From positions 372,001-436,000 of the forward strand of contig CAWJEJ010000004.1 of the NCBI GenBank assembly GCA_963841855.1: DNA of 64,000 bases. Reading direction: 5' to 3'. How positions within the stretch are numbered: position 1 is the first letter of the stretch; each line of letters starts with the position of its first letter. This DNA comes from CAXBBB01 sp963841855 (GTDB lineage Bacteria > Bacteroidota > Rhodothermia > Rhodothermales > BA12). Positions 34,850 to 42,270 of the stretch are shown here, piece by piece. The position numbers and the translations under genes are program-made. The notes under the pieces were generated by a model, which did not search any database, had not been told where the DNA came from, and worked only from the letters and a program-made list of their open reading frames with translations.

Positions 34850-35169
34850 CGGCGCCTCGCCGCGTCTTGGTGCGCGCGCATGATCGTGGAGTCAACCATG
34901 AGCCATTCCAGATCGGCATCTTGAACGCTCTCGAACAGGCGCTTCCAGACGCCTTTCTTGCTCCACCGGTTGAACCGTACGAAGGCAGAGTTCCACTTGC
35001 CGAAGCGCGCGGGCAGGTCGCGCCACCTGCCGCCGTTGCTGGCGGCGAAGAGCACGGCTTCGAGGAAGAGCTTGTTGCAGGCGGCGGTGCGTCCGCAGTC
35101 GGAGGCCTTGCCGGGCAGCAGGTGGGCAATGCGGTCGAACTGGGCGTCGGAGAGCGTGTGGCAGGGCAT
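34825..35169 (-). CDS. IS5-type transposase orfA
   Basis: Protein of 114 residues, the N-terminal part of an IS427-group transposase. It has MPCHTLSDAQFDRIAHLLPG, the insertion-element domain segment NGGRWRDLPARFGKWNSAFV-RFNRW, and the first catalytic Asp in LEWLMVDSTIMRAHQDAA. It ends RRRKRGLAAN at a TAG. The mRNA run AAAAAGGGGG (34849-34840) near its end would allow -1 frameshifting into orfB to make the full enzyme. With orfB broken, only OrfA can be made. Confidence 0.88.
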   Translation of the reverse strand: MPCHTLSDAQFDRIAHLLPGKASDCGRTAACNKLFLEAVLFAASNGGRWRDLPARFGKWNSAFVRFNRWSKKGVWKRLFESVQDADLEWLMVDSTIMRAHQDAARRRKRGLAAN

Positions 35170-35222
35170 GGCAGAAGCGGAGGCTGGTTGCCGCTGCTAT
35201 CGGCACCGACCGCGCTACCTTA

Positions 35223-35237
35223 ATTGTCAACGTTGCC
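35223..35237 (-). repeat. Right terminal inverted repeat of the IS element
   Basis: ATTGTCAACGTTGCC, the complement of 34358-34372. The adjacent lipoprotein stop codon (35242-35244) lies outside it. Confidence 0.85.
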
Positions 35238-35241
35238 TAGG

Positions 35242-35862
35242 TCAAAATTGGGCGCGGGAAGCAGCGGCTGGACCAGTCGTGGAGAACTGGGAACTGTCGA
35301 AGGTATCTACCAGCAGGCGGAAGGCTCCTGCCCGAACGCGCATCGTGTCGGCAGCGACGTCCGGTAACTCGGGCCCCACCTCCATGCTGACGAGGTCGCC
35401 CTCGAACGTGCCTGCGATTATTCCAGCGGCCTGGTCGTACTCAGTCACTTCGACTCGGACCCACCCGCGGCTCCCCGAATAGGAGACGAAGTTGCCGACG
35501 CCTGGTCCTGCGAGGTCGATAGTGCCCGACGAGAACGAGGTCCAAAACACCCGCCGTTCGGCGTCGTCCGAATCCACGAACGTGCCGACGGCTGGAGGCT
35601 CCAGGTTGAATTTGAAGCTCTCATGCGATGATGGTCCGCCCGAACCGCTTCGTCCCGCATTGATTGACAGAAACGGCTCGAATCCGTCTCCCGATCGTAA
35701 GGTTGCTTGGAAGGAGGCAGCGCTCCATTGGGCACCGTCGAACTGGGCCTGGAAAAACGGCTGCGGTGAGCGGTCCGGCTCGGCGAAATCGCACGCGGCG
35801 AGCGTCACGACGAAGGCCAGCAGGACGAAGAGACAGCGAGCGGACACGGACGTGGAAGCCAA
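35242..35862 (-). CDS. Lipoprotein of unknown function next to the IS element
   Basis: Predicted lipoprotein of 206 residues. The signal peptide MASTSVSARCLFVLLAFVVT ends in a lipobox LAAC, with the lipidated Cys at 24. Beta-rich sequence follows (FFQAQFDGAQWSAASFQATL, SFKFNLEPPAVGTFVDSDD, VRVEVTEYDQAAGIIAGTFEGDLVS). The segment with AGIIAGTFEGD is like the calycin-style lipoproteins of unknown function common in Bacteroidota. Its stop codon lies only 5 bp from the IS end, but in host sequence, so it is probably intact. A promoter-like TTG-N20-TATGTTAG is placed just upstream. Confidence 0.75.
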   Translation of the reverse strand: MASTSVSARCLFVLLAFVVTLAACDFAEPDRSPQPFFQAQFDGAQWSAASFQATLRSGDGFEPFLSINAGRSGSGGPSSHESFKFNLEPPAVGTFVDSDDAERRVFWTSFSSGTIDLAGPGVGNFVSYSGSRGWVRVEVTEYDQAAGIIAGTFEGDLVSMEVGPELPDVAADTMRVRAGAFRLLVDTFDSSQFSTTGPAAASRAQF

Positions 35863-35878
35863 TGGGTTGTGCTTTCAC

Positions 35879-35909
35879 CTAACATACACATCGCTGATTC
35901 TGCGTACAA
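35879..35909 (-). promoter_or_regulatory. Promoter of the lipoprotein gene
   Basis: TTG (35909-35907), a 20-nt spacer, then TATGTTAG (35886-35879), matching TAnnTTTG at 5 of 6 fixed bases, 17 nt before the ATG. Confidence 0.5.
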
Positions 35910-35923
35910 GCAGTCTGCCGCTG

Positions 35924-38611
35924 TCACGCGTCGAACCAGTACGTCAACTTGACGCGGAAGTAGTGATTGGGCCGCTCCTCGAACAGGCGATTCAACGCGC
36001 GGCGCGGGCGAAACTCGCCCTGGCTCTCGAAGTCGTCGGTCTCGGTCGCCCAGACGAGGAAGAGGGTCGATCCGGGGCGGTACTCCCAGCGTAGGACGGC
36101 GTTACCGCGCAGTGAGGCGAACTGGAAGCTCGGATCGCCGAACGAGAAGGCGTCTGCGGGGCCTGCTCCGTCGGGATCGGCGGTCAGCGTGCCATCGTCG
36201 CGTGAGAGCGTCGTGCCGCCCGTTCCATACTCGGTGAAGTCGAACGAGCGCGGGCGGTCGAACTGCTTGAAGCTCGAGTAGTCGCCGGACGAGACGAGGG
36301 GTTGGGCGAAGAGTTGGAAGCTCAGACGCGGCGTCAGCGTGAGATTGGCGCGAACGTTGGCAGCGAGTGTCCACTGGTCGATGTCGGCGAAAACGTAGCG
36401 CGTGCCGAACGTCTCGGTCGCCGTCGGATCACTGACAGCGCGGACGTACTGGGTCTGGGCCAGCCTGCGCGAAAGCTGCGGCCCGGCCGAAAGCGTGACG
36501 CGGCTGCTAGGCTGCCACTCGACGCTCAAACTGCCACTGTGAGCTCGCGAGACGCCGGTTCCACTGCCCGCCTCTCCTTCGAGCCGAATGGTCTTGCGGC
36601 TATCGGTCGAGAAGCCGACACCGAAATCGCTGTCGCCGCCGGGCATTCGGACGAGGGGGCCACCGCGCGTCAGATCGGGACTGATGGTGCTGACGGGCGA
36701 TGCGCTGGCGTAGGCGAACGCGCTCCAATAGTTGCGCAGCTGAAACCACGCATTGCTCCAGAGGAATCGCGCGATGGGGTCGCCGTCGTAGTTCCAGCTG
36801 CGCGCGTGCGACACCATTACCTGCCCCTGCCGGTACCAACTGCCGGGCTGATTCCACCGGTAGCCGCCCACCACGTGCCCGTTGACGACATCGCCGCGCC
36901 ACAGGAAGCCCAGATCGTTGGAGTCGTAGAGCGGGTCGATGGTGCCGACGGCGGCGTTGAAGATCCAGTTTCCGCGTTGCTTGTTGAGCATCACGCGTCC
37001 GGCGTAGCCCGTCAGACTGGTGCGCGTCGAGTCGAGCCGGTAGCTGTCTCGGTCGGGACGCTGCAGGCGGTGCACGTTGTTCCGCTGCAAGTCGGTGATA
37101 CGATCCTGCGTCCCCGTCACGTGCGAGACCGATCCCCAGAACGTGAGCGCGAACAGGTCGTCCGGCCCGAACCGCGTCCATCCGTCGACGCCCGTCACCA
37201 GGGCCGACGCGTTGAGCACGTCGCGCAGGCGATCGTCCTGAAACTGACGCGCCGTCAGCGTGCTTATGACACCGATGCCGTGTGATCCGCCTTGGATCTC
37301 GCGCTGGACGCGGCCCGCGCCGTAGTAGGTCAGCGGCTCGACCTCGAGGCTGCTCCGAATCATCCGACCATTGTCCAGCGACGCAATGTCAGCGGACGTG
37401 CGGCCCGTAACAGCACTCATCACGCCGACGTTGGCGCCCAGCGCGTTGCCGGTGATCTTAGCGGCGCCGAGGATCGGAACGCCAGCGGGCGCGTCGGTGA
37501 AGTCGGCGCCGTTCGAGCCTCCCTGCGGCGCGCGGCCGATGCGGCGCGTGTAGAGCAGATCGGGGTTGCCCCAGTTGAAGCCGAAGTTGTTGTTCGAGCC
37601 GCCGTAGCCGAAGCCGAACACCTCGCGGCCCTCGACAAAAAACGGCCGCTGTTCGGGCAGAAAAACCTCGTTATCGCTCAGGTTGACGACGGCCGGATCG
37701 ACTTCGACTTGCCCGAAGTCGGGATTGATGGTTGCGTTGAGGAGCAGGCTGTTGGTCAAGCCGAGTTTGAAGTCCAATCCCACGTCGCCGTCGAAGTCCG
37801 ATCCGTCGCGAAACGGGTTGCCCGCAGCCTGCTCGGTCAGGCTTGCGCCGCCGGTGACGTAGGGCGTCAGTTCGATCTGCCGCCCGCGCGTGATGCCGGA
37901 CAAGCCGTGCAATGGGGCGAATCGCGACGCTCTCCCCTGCTCGTCCGATGGGACGAACACGTAGCCGTCGCGCTCCTCGTTGCGCGGCATGAAGCGGGTG
38001 AAGTCGACGCCCCACACCTGCTCCTGAGTCGCGTGGAAGCGAAGCTGCGAGAACGGAATCCGCATCTCGACCGACCAGCCCTCGGCGCTGCGGTGGGTTT
38101 CGGCCTGCCAGATGCCATCCCACTCGTCGCTCCAGCCCGTGTCGTTTTGGATCGTGCCGTCGAGCATCGTGCCTGCCGCGTTGACCCGGAACAGGTAGCC
38201 CGAGCGCAGATCGCGGTACGGGTCGAGCCAGATCGTGAAGTGATCCGACCGGACGCCCGCATCGCGCCTTCCTAGCGCGGCCTGGATGGAGTCGGGCGCG
38301 CTGTCGTGCAGCATCGCGCCAACGTAGAGCGCATCGTCGGTGTAGACCAGCCGGACGACGGTGCGCTGGCTGGCCGCCTCACCCTCGTGCGGCTCAGCCT
38401 GCCAAAAATCGGCCGACGGCGACGCGCTGCTCCAGACCGCATCATCCAGAATGCCGTCGAGAACCGGAGGCGAGGCGACGCGCGCTGCCGACACGGGCGC
38501 GACGGGCGACGCCGACGTGCGCGCTGCTACCGGAGTAGCGGGCTGATCGGACGTTTGCGCGGCTGCTGCGATGGGCAGCAGAGCAGCGAACAGGAGCAGG
38601 CGAGGAATCAC
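35924..38611 (-). CDS. DUF5916 outer-membrane protein with CBM9-like domain
   Basis: Exported protein of 895 residues. After the signal peptide (MIPRLLLFAALLPIAAAAQ) a CBM9-like domain covers about 40-230: PPVLDGILDDAVW, VVRLVYTDDALYVGAML and MRIPFSQLRFHATQEQVWGVD. DUF5916 barrel sequence follows: DVGLDFKLGLTNSLLLNATI, NPDFGQVEVDPAVVNLSDNE, LPEQRPFFVEGREVFGFGYG and LLYTRRIGRAP. The C-terminus is strand-rich and ends KLTYWFDA. The family is found in the outer membrane; its function is unknown, possibly glycan or peptide binding. The GTG start at 38611 has an 18-bp dyad 2 nt upstream, shared with the blaI control region, suggesting BlaI regulation. Confidence 0.9.
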   Translation of the reverse strand: MIPRLLLFAALLPIAAAAQTSDQPATPVAARTSASPVAPVSAARVASPPVLDGILDDAVWSSASPSADFWQAEPHEGEAASQRTVVRLVYTDDALYVGAMLHDSAPDSIQAALGRRDAGVRSDHFTIWLDPYRDLRSGYLFRVNAAGTMLDGTIQNDTGWSDEWDGIWQAETHRSAEGWSVEMRIPFSQLRFHATQEQVWGVDFTRFMPRNEERDGYVFVPSDEQGRASRFAPLHGLSGITRGRQIELTPYVTGGASLTEQAAGNPFRDGSDFDGDVGLDFKLGLTNSLLLNATINPDFGQVEVDPAVVNLSDNEVFLPEQRPFFVEGREVFGFGYGGSNNNFGFNWGNPDLLYTRRIGRAPQGGSNGADFTDAPAGVPILGAAKITGNALGANVGVMSAVTGRTSADIASLDNGRMIRSSLEVEPLTYYGAGRVQREIQGGSHGIGVISTLTARQFQDDRLRDVLNASALVTGVDGWTRFGPDDLFALTFWGSVSHVTGTQDRITDLQRNNVHRLQRPDRDSYRLDSTRTSLTGYAGRVMLNKQRGNWIFNAAVGTIDPLYDSNDLGFLWRGDVVNGHVVGGYRWNQPGSWYRQGQVMVSHARSWNYDGDPIARFLWSNAWFQLRNYWSAFAYASASPVSTISPDLTRGGPLVRMPGGDSDFGVGFSTDSRKTIRLEGEAGSGTGVSRAHSGSLSVEWQPSSRVTLSAGPQLSRRLAQTQYVRAVSDPTATETFGTRYVFADIDQWTLAANVRANLTLTPRLSFQLFAQPLVSSGDYSSFKQFDRPRSFDFTEYGTGGTTLSRDDGTLTADPDGAGPADAFSFGDPSFQFASLRGNAVLRWEYRPGSTLFLVWATETDDFESQGEFRPRRALNRLFEERPNHYFRVKLTYWFDA

Positions 38612-38612
38612 G

Positions 38613-38630
38613 GTGCTATTTTTTTAACAC
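38613..38630. promoter_or_regulatory. Candidate BlaI operator before the DUF5916 gene
   Basis: Plus strand GTGCTATTTTTTTAACAC, an imperfect dyad (GTGCTA/TAACAC). It agrees at 16 of 18 positions with 42125-42142 and in both half-sites with 42069-42086. The 13-mer GTGCTATTTTTTT recurs at 38727 over the stop codon of the upstream blaR-like gene. Confidence 0.6.
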
Positions 38631-38639
38631 TAGAGGGCC

Positions 38640-38680
38640 AAAAGAAAGCCGGTCGCGTGCAGGCGCACAGCCGACCGGCT
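38640..38680 (-). terminator. Terminator of the blaI-blaR-like operon
   Basis: A 9-bp stem AGCCGGTCG/CGACCGGCT (38647-38655, 38672-38680) with an inner GTGC/GCAC pair, followed on the minus strand by TTTCTTTT. Confidence 0.65.
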
Positions 38681-38729
38681 GGTTCGTATCGCTCGCTACG
38701 GGACGCCATAGAACGAGTTACGATAAGTG

Positions 38730-41657
38730 CTATTTTTTTCGCATCTGGCGAAGTTGATCGTCGATCATGCGCCGCTGCTGCTCAATCCGAGCCCGCGCCT
38801 GGCGAAGCGTTTGGCGCTCGCGGTCCGAATCGGCATCTGCGATGTCGTCGTCGATCTGGCGCAGCGCACGGCCCAATTCGCGTTGGGCGTCGACTAGTTC
38901 GGCCTGGATTTCCTGGCGAGCTTCGCGCAGTGCGTCGGCCACGTCGGATTCGATGTCGAGGCGGTCGCCACGCAGGTCGCGCCGAGCCTCGTCCATCGCT
39001 TCGCGGATCATCAGCGTGTCGACCATCGCCATCGTCAGGGCAGCCTCGGTGAGCGAGAGGATGCTTTCGGCAAACGCGCTGCCCATGTCGTCGCCGCTCG
39101 ACCGGAGTTCGGCACGCGAGGCGGCGATCTCGCGGCGCGCATCGCTGATGCCCATCGCGGCGGCGTTGAGGCTTTCGCGGACGACGGCCTGGGTGGCCGC
39201 GTCGAGGCGGTCGTTGCTGTCGTATGTGCGCGTGACGCCGTCGTCATCGGTGTACGAGTAGCTGTACGAATCATCGGTCACGCGCCCGTCGACGACCGTG
39301 CGGCTATGGCTTCGCGCTTCTCGCCTGTGCGCTTGCGCCTGAGCGCTTCTCGCCTGAGCTTGAATCTCGCGCGCCTGAGCCTGGGTGGTTCTTGCCTGGG
39401 CCTGAATCTCGCGGGCCTGAGCCTGAATGCGTTCTGCTTCGGCACGAGTTGATGCGGTGCCGCTCCAGTCGCGCTGCGAAGTGGTCCAATCACGCTGGAC
39501 GTTGTTCCACTCGCTACTTGTGCTTCCGGCTTTGCGAATGGTGACGTTGCCGCCCGACGTGCGCATCGACAGTTCGGGGCCGCCGCGCCCGATGTCGGCG
39601 TCCAGCCGGTCGCCGCTGCGGTCGCGGTCTTTGCGGTGGTTGGGATGGAAGTCGGATCGAATGCTGCCGCTCGACGTGCTCGCGCGCAGGTCGAGGTTGA
39701 CGTCGGCTGGAAGCGTGACGCTGACACTTCCGCCCGACGTTTCCAGGCGCGCGTGTTTGGTCGGCTGGCCGTAGAGCGTCGCCGTCACGCTTCCGCCCGA
39801 CGTGATGGCACTGAGATCGCCGCCTGCGCCGTTGACAATGATCGAGCCGCCCGACGTGCGCACGTTTGCGCCGCCTCTGATGCGTCCGACGGTAATCGAG
39901 CCGCCCGACGTGTTGAGGTCAGCATCCGCTCCCCCGTCGCCCAAGCGGATGCTGCCACCCGCCGTACGCGCTTCGACGTTGCCGCTTACATCGTTCATCG
40001 TGATCGACCCGCCTGCGGTCCGCACGTCGAGTTGCCCGTCTACGTCGTCTTCGAACTGGATCGAGCCGCCTGCCGTCTCCACGTCGAAGTCGAAGCGCGA
40101 CGGGGCGACGATGTGAAAGCAGACATTCTGGTTGTTGCGGCGGTTGCGCCGCTCGGCTTTGCCTTCGACGCTGACACCATCGCCGTTCTGCCGAAAGCGG
40201 ACGTTGAAATCGCTGCCCAGGTTATGCTCGACGCGGACCTCGAGTTTGTCGCTGCGTCCGCTCTCGACCTTGACGCAGCCGACCTCTGTGTCCAGCTTGA
40301 ACGTCTGCCCTGCGCGCACGTCGAATGTGCGTTCGATGTCGGCTCCGGAGTGCTCGTGGATAGCTTCGTCGCCTGACGCGTCGTATAAATCAAAGAATGC
40401 GTCGAAGCCGGACGGTGTGAGAGGCGCAGGCGGAGCGGTCGGAGGCGTCGGTGGTGGAAAGGCGAACGCTGCGAGCGGCTGCGAAGCTTCGGCATCGCTC
40501 CACGGGCTGAGGGCGGCCAGAGGCAGCAGCACGAACGCCCCGGCAATAGCCAGCGCCCCGACCGATGCACGCGTGACGGCGCGGCGCGGCCGGTCGCCGT
40601 CCAGGATGTCGAGCAGGCGGCCTTCGAGTTCGCTGCGCGCCGCCATCGACACGGCGGCAGACGGCGTGGCCGCTTTGAACGAACGGGCGATGTCGAGCAG
40701 GTGCTCGGCGTAGGTCGACGGGCGCTCGCCCCGAGCCAGCACGCAGTCGTCGCACGCGCGCTCACGCTCGGCCCGCATCTGAGCGGCGCCCCACCACGCT
40801 AGCGGGTTGATCCAAAACAACGCGCACGCGATCTGCGCCAGCGACTGGGTCAGCGCATCCAGCCGCTGGATGTGGGAGACTTCGTGGAGCAGCACCATGC
40901 GGATGCGCTCGTCAGTCCATTCCTCGCTCGCACGCGGCAGCAAGACGACCGGCTTGAAAACGCCCCACGTCAGCGGCGTGACGGCGCGGTCCGTCCACCT
41001 GAGCGCGACCGACCGGTTCACGTCTAGCTCCCACAGCACGTCGTGCATCGCCTGGCGCAACCGCTCGTCCGAGACCGGCTCACCCGATGTCGCCCATCCC
41101 GCCAGCCGCAGCCAGCCCATCAGGTAGTATCCGCCTACGGCCGCGACGCCGATCAGGTAGATCAACGCCAGCCACGCCATCGCGCTCAGATCAGGAGCGG
41201 TCAGCGGCGACGCGGCGAATGATTCGTCGGCAGCAGTCGCCGCCAGCGACGGATCGGCCATCGCTTCGAACGAAACGCCCGACTCATGCGCTTTGAACAC
41301 GTCCGACATCAGCGCGCCCTCAGCCATGTCGTAGCCTCCGCCCGGCGCCGGAACCAGCATCGGATTGGATGTGGAGGTGAACGAAGCCGTGGGCGCAGAG
41401 GATGTCGAAGCCGTGGGCGCGCCGAGCAGCCCGACCGGCACTTGGGGCGCGATCAGATGCAGAATCGGCAGCAGAACCAGCGCCCCCATACCCATCGCCC
41501 ACGCCAGATGCCGACGGGAGGCGGATGCGCCACGCAGCAAGACGGTCGCTGCGACGACGAGCAGGAGCAGAATGAGCGATTTGGCCGCCAACACGGCGAA
41601 CGTCTCGGGCGCCGAGCCAGAGGCTAACCAGTCAAGAAGTGGAGTGAGCGTATTCAT
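38730..41657 (-). CDS. BlaR-like M56 metallopeptidase fused to DUF4097-like repeats and a coiled coil
   Basis: Membrane protein of 975 residues. Helices at about 22-42, 52-71, 158-182 and 365-390 flank a zinc peptidase domain of the BlaR1/M56 type: HEVSH at 258-262 and RAERERACDDC near 296-305. The C-terminal part is not a penicillin-binding sensor. From about 440 to 690 it has repeated strands of the pattern RTSGGSI/TAGGSI (at least eight), like DUF4097 beta-helix domains. Then comes a Gln/Ala/Arg repeat (QAQAREIQAQAR) and a long charged coiled coil to the end. It follows blaI by 12 bp. It is expected to sense an envelope signal and inactivate BlaI by proteolysis, but the ligand is unlikely to be a beta-lactam. 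Confidence 0.85.
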   Translation of the reverse strand: MNTLTPLLDWLASGSAPETFAVLAAKSLILLLLVVAATVLLRGASASRRHLAWAMGMGALVLLPILHLIAPQVPVGLLGAPTASTSSAPTASFTSTSNPMLVPAPGGGYDMAEGALMSDVFKAHESGVSFEAMADPSLAATAADESFAASPLTAPDLSAMAWLALIYLIGVAAVGGYYLMGWLRLAGWATSGEPVSDERLRQAMHDVLWELDVNRSVALRWTDRAVTPLTWGVFKPVVLLPRASEEWTDERIRMVLLHEVSHIQRLDALTQSLAQIACALFWINPLAWWGAAQMRAERERACDDCVLARGERPSTYAEHLLDIARSFKAATPSAAVSMAARSELEGRLLDILDGDRPRRAVTRASVGALAIAGAFVLLPLAALSPWSDAEASQPLAAFAFPPPTPPTAPPAPLTPSGFDAFFDLYDASGDEAIHEHSGADIERTFDVRAGQTFKLDTEVGCVKVESGRSDKLEVRVEHNLGSDFNVRFRQNGDGVSVEGKAERRNRRNNQNVCFHIVAPSRFDFDVETAGGSIQFEDDVDGQLDVRTAGGSITMNDVSGNVEARTAGGSIRLGDGGADADLNTSGGSITVGRIRGGANVRTSGGSIIVNGAGGDLSAITSGGSVTATLYGQPTKHARLETSGGSVSVTLPADVNLDLRASTSSGSIRSDFHPNHRKDRDRSGDRLDADIGRGGPELSMRTSGGNVTIRKAGSTSSEWNNVQRDWTTSQRDWSGTASTRAEAERIQAQAREIQAQARTTQAQAREIQAQARSAQAQAHRREARSHSRTVVDGRVTDDSYSYSYTDDDGVTRTYDSNDRLDAATQAVVRESLNAAAMGISDARREIAASRAELRSSGDDMGSAFAESILSLTEAALTMAMVDTLMIREAMDEARRDLRGDRLDIESDVADALREARQEIQAELVDAQRELGRALRQIDDDIADADSDRERQTLRQARARIEQQRRMIDDQLRQMRKK
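39335..39430. repeat. In-frame short repeats coding QAQAR-type segment
   Basis: About 100 bp of imperfect repeats such as CGCCTGAGCCTG/CTTGCCTGGGCCTG encode alternating REIQAQA and RTTQAQA units in the blaR-like gene. They are coding, not a CRISPR. Confidence 0.6.
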
Positions 41658-41669
41658 GATCGTAGTCGG

Positions 41670-42059
41670 TTATCGGCCTTCGTTGCGTGCGTCTTGAATC
41701 ATCCGCTCGAGGCGGTCGAGCGCTTCGTCGCGCTGCGGCAAATCGTCCATGCCGATCAGCGTCGCCATCGCCTGCTCGACCGAGTTGTCGAAAAACGACT
41801 GGACGGTCTGCCTGAGCGCGCTCTTCTGCGCCTTCTCGCGCGAGACGACGGGCGTGTAGACGTAGCGCGGCCCTTCCTGGTGATGCGTCAGTTGCCCCTT
41901 TTCCTCGAGCAGCCGCAGCATCGTGCGAACGGCCGAGTACGACGGCGGCTCGGGCAGTGCGTCGAGGACCTGCTGGGCGGTCGACGGTCCGTTTTCGAAC
42001 AGGACGAGCATGATCTGACGCTCGCGGCGGCTCAGGTCGAGGTGCGGTTTCTTGGGCAT
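41670..42059 (-). CDS. blaI: BlaI/MecI/CopY-family transcriptional repressor
   Basis: Winged-helix repressor of 129 residues. The DNA-binding domain MPKKPHLDLSRRERQIMLVL, STAQQVLDALPEPPSYSAVR, TMLRLLEEKGQLTHHQEGPR, YVYTPVVSREKAQ matches the family closely. The C-terminal dimerisation and cleavage region is SALRQTVQSFFDNSVEQAMA. It is normally cleaved by the adjacent M56 peptidase when the signal is present. blaI and the peptidase gene are 12 bp apart. Two copies of an 18-20 bp dyad upstream (42068-42087 and 42125-42142) suggest autorepression. The target set may include the DUF5916 gene. Confidence 0.93.
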   Translation of the reverse strand: MPKKPHLDLSRRERQIMLVLFENGPSTAQQVLDALPEPPSYSAVRTMLRLLEEKGQLTHHQEGPRYVYTPVVSREKAQKSALRQTVQSFFDNSVEQAMATLIGMDDLPQRDEALDRLERMIQDARNEGR

Positions 42060-42067
42060 AGATCGGT

Positions 42068-42087
42068 GGTGCTAAAAAATCAACACC
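42068..42087. promoter_or_regulatory. Candidate BlaI operator, proximal
   Basis: GGTGCTAAAAAATCAACACC, a dyad ending 9 nt before the blaI ATG. The core half-sites GTGCTA and AACAC match those before the DUF5916 gene. Confidence 0.6.
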
Positions 42088-42124
42088 ATCAGAGTACGAC
42101 GCCAAACGGCGGCTCGCAAGAGGT

Positions 42125-42142
42125 GTGCGGTTTTTTTAACAC
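42125..42142. promoter_or_regulatory. Candidate BlaI operator, distal
   Basis: GTGCGGTTTTTTTAACAC, 66 nt before the blaI ATG, agreeing at 16 of 18 positions with 38613-38630. It may act on both blaI and the divergent T9SS gene at 42271. Confidence 0.6.
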
Positions 42143-42270
42143 GCTACGAGATCGGTCGCCCGAGAGTTACGGGGTGTGCGAAAAATGACGTGTCGAAATA
42201 CCCGGATTCGGGGAGGCACCGCCTCGGCGCTCGTGCGCATTCTGCCGCTACATCATCCGCCGCGCCGACC

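Larger units (their letters stand above)
34358..35237 (-). mobile_element. IS5-family (IS427-like) insertion sequence, 880 bp, defective
   Basis: The element is bounded by 15-bp inverted repeats GGCAACGTTGACAAT and flanked by TA on each side (ctac-TA before, TA-ggtc after), a possible 2-bp target duplication inside CTAG. It encodes a two-part DDE transposase: orfA (35169 to 34825) and orfB in the -1 frame, joined by an A5G5 slippery run, the usual IS427-group design. A 28-bp tandem duplication at 34540-34594 shifts the orfB frame, so no complete transposase can be made. It sits between the asnB leader promoter and a lipoprotein gene; neither appears broken. Its insertion close upstream of the asnB promoter could influence expression. 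Confidence 0.88.

Noticed and set aside
35238..35250. IS insertion truncating the lipoprotein gene
   Set aside because: The TGA stop (35242-35244) lies in host sequence 5 bp outside the inverted repeat, so the gene end is probably native.
39335..39430. CRISPR-like repeats
   Set aside because: Short in-frame repeats encode the QAQAR segment of a protein; there are no spacers and no cas genes.
38730..41657. True beta-lactam sensor BlaR1
   Set aside because: The peptidase half is BlaR-like, but the C-terminus lacks a penicillin-binding domain and its SxxK/SxN/KTG motifs.
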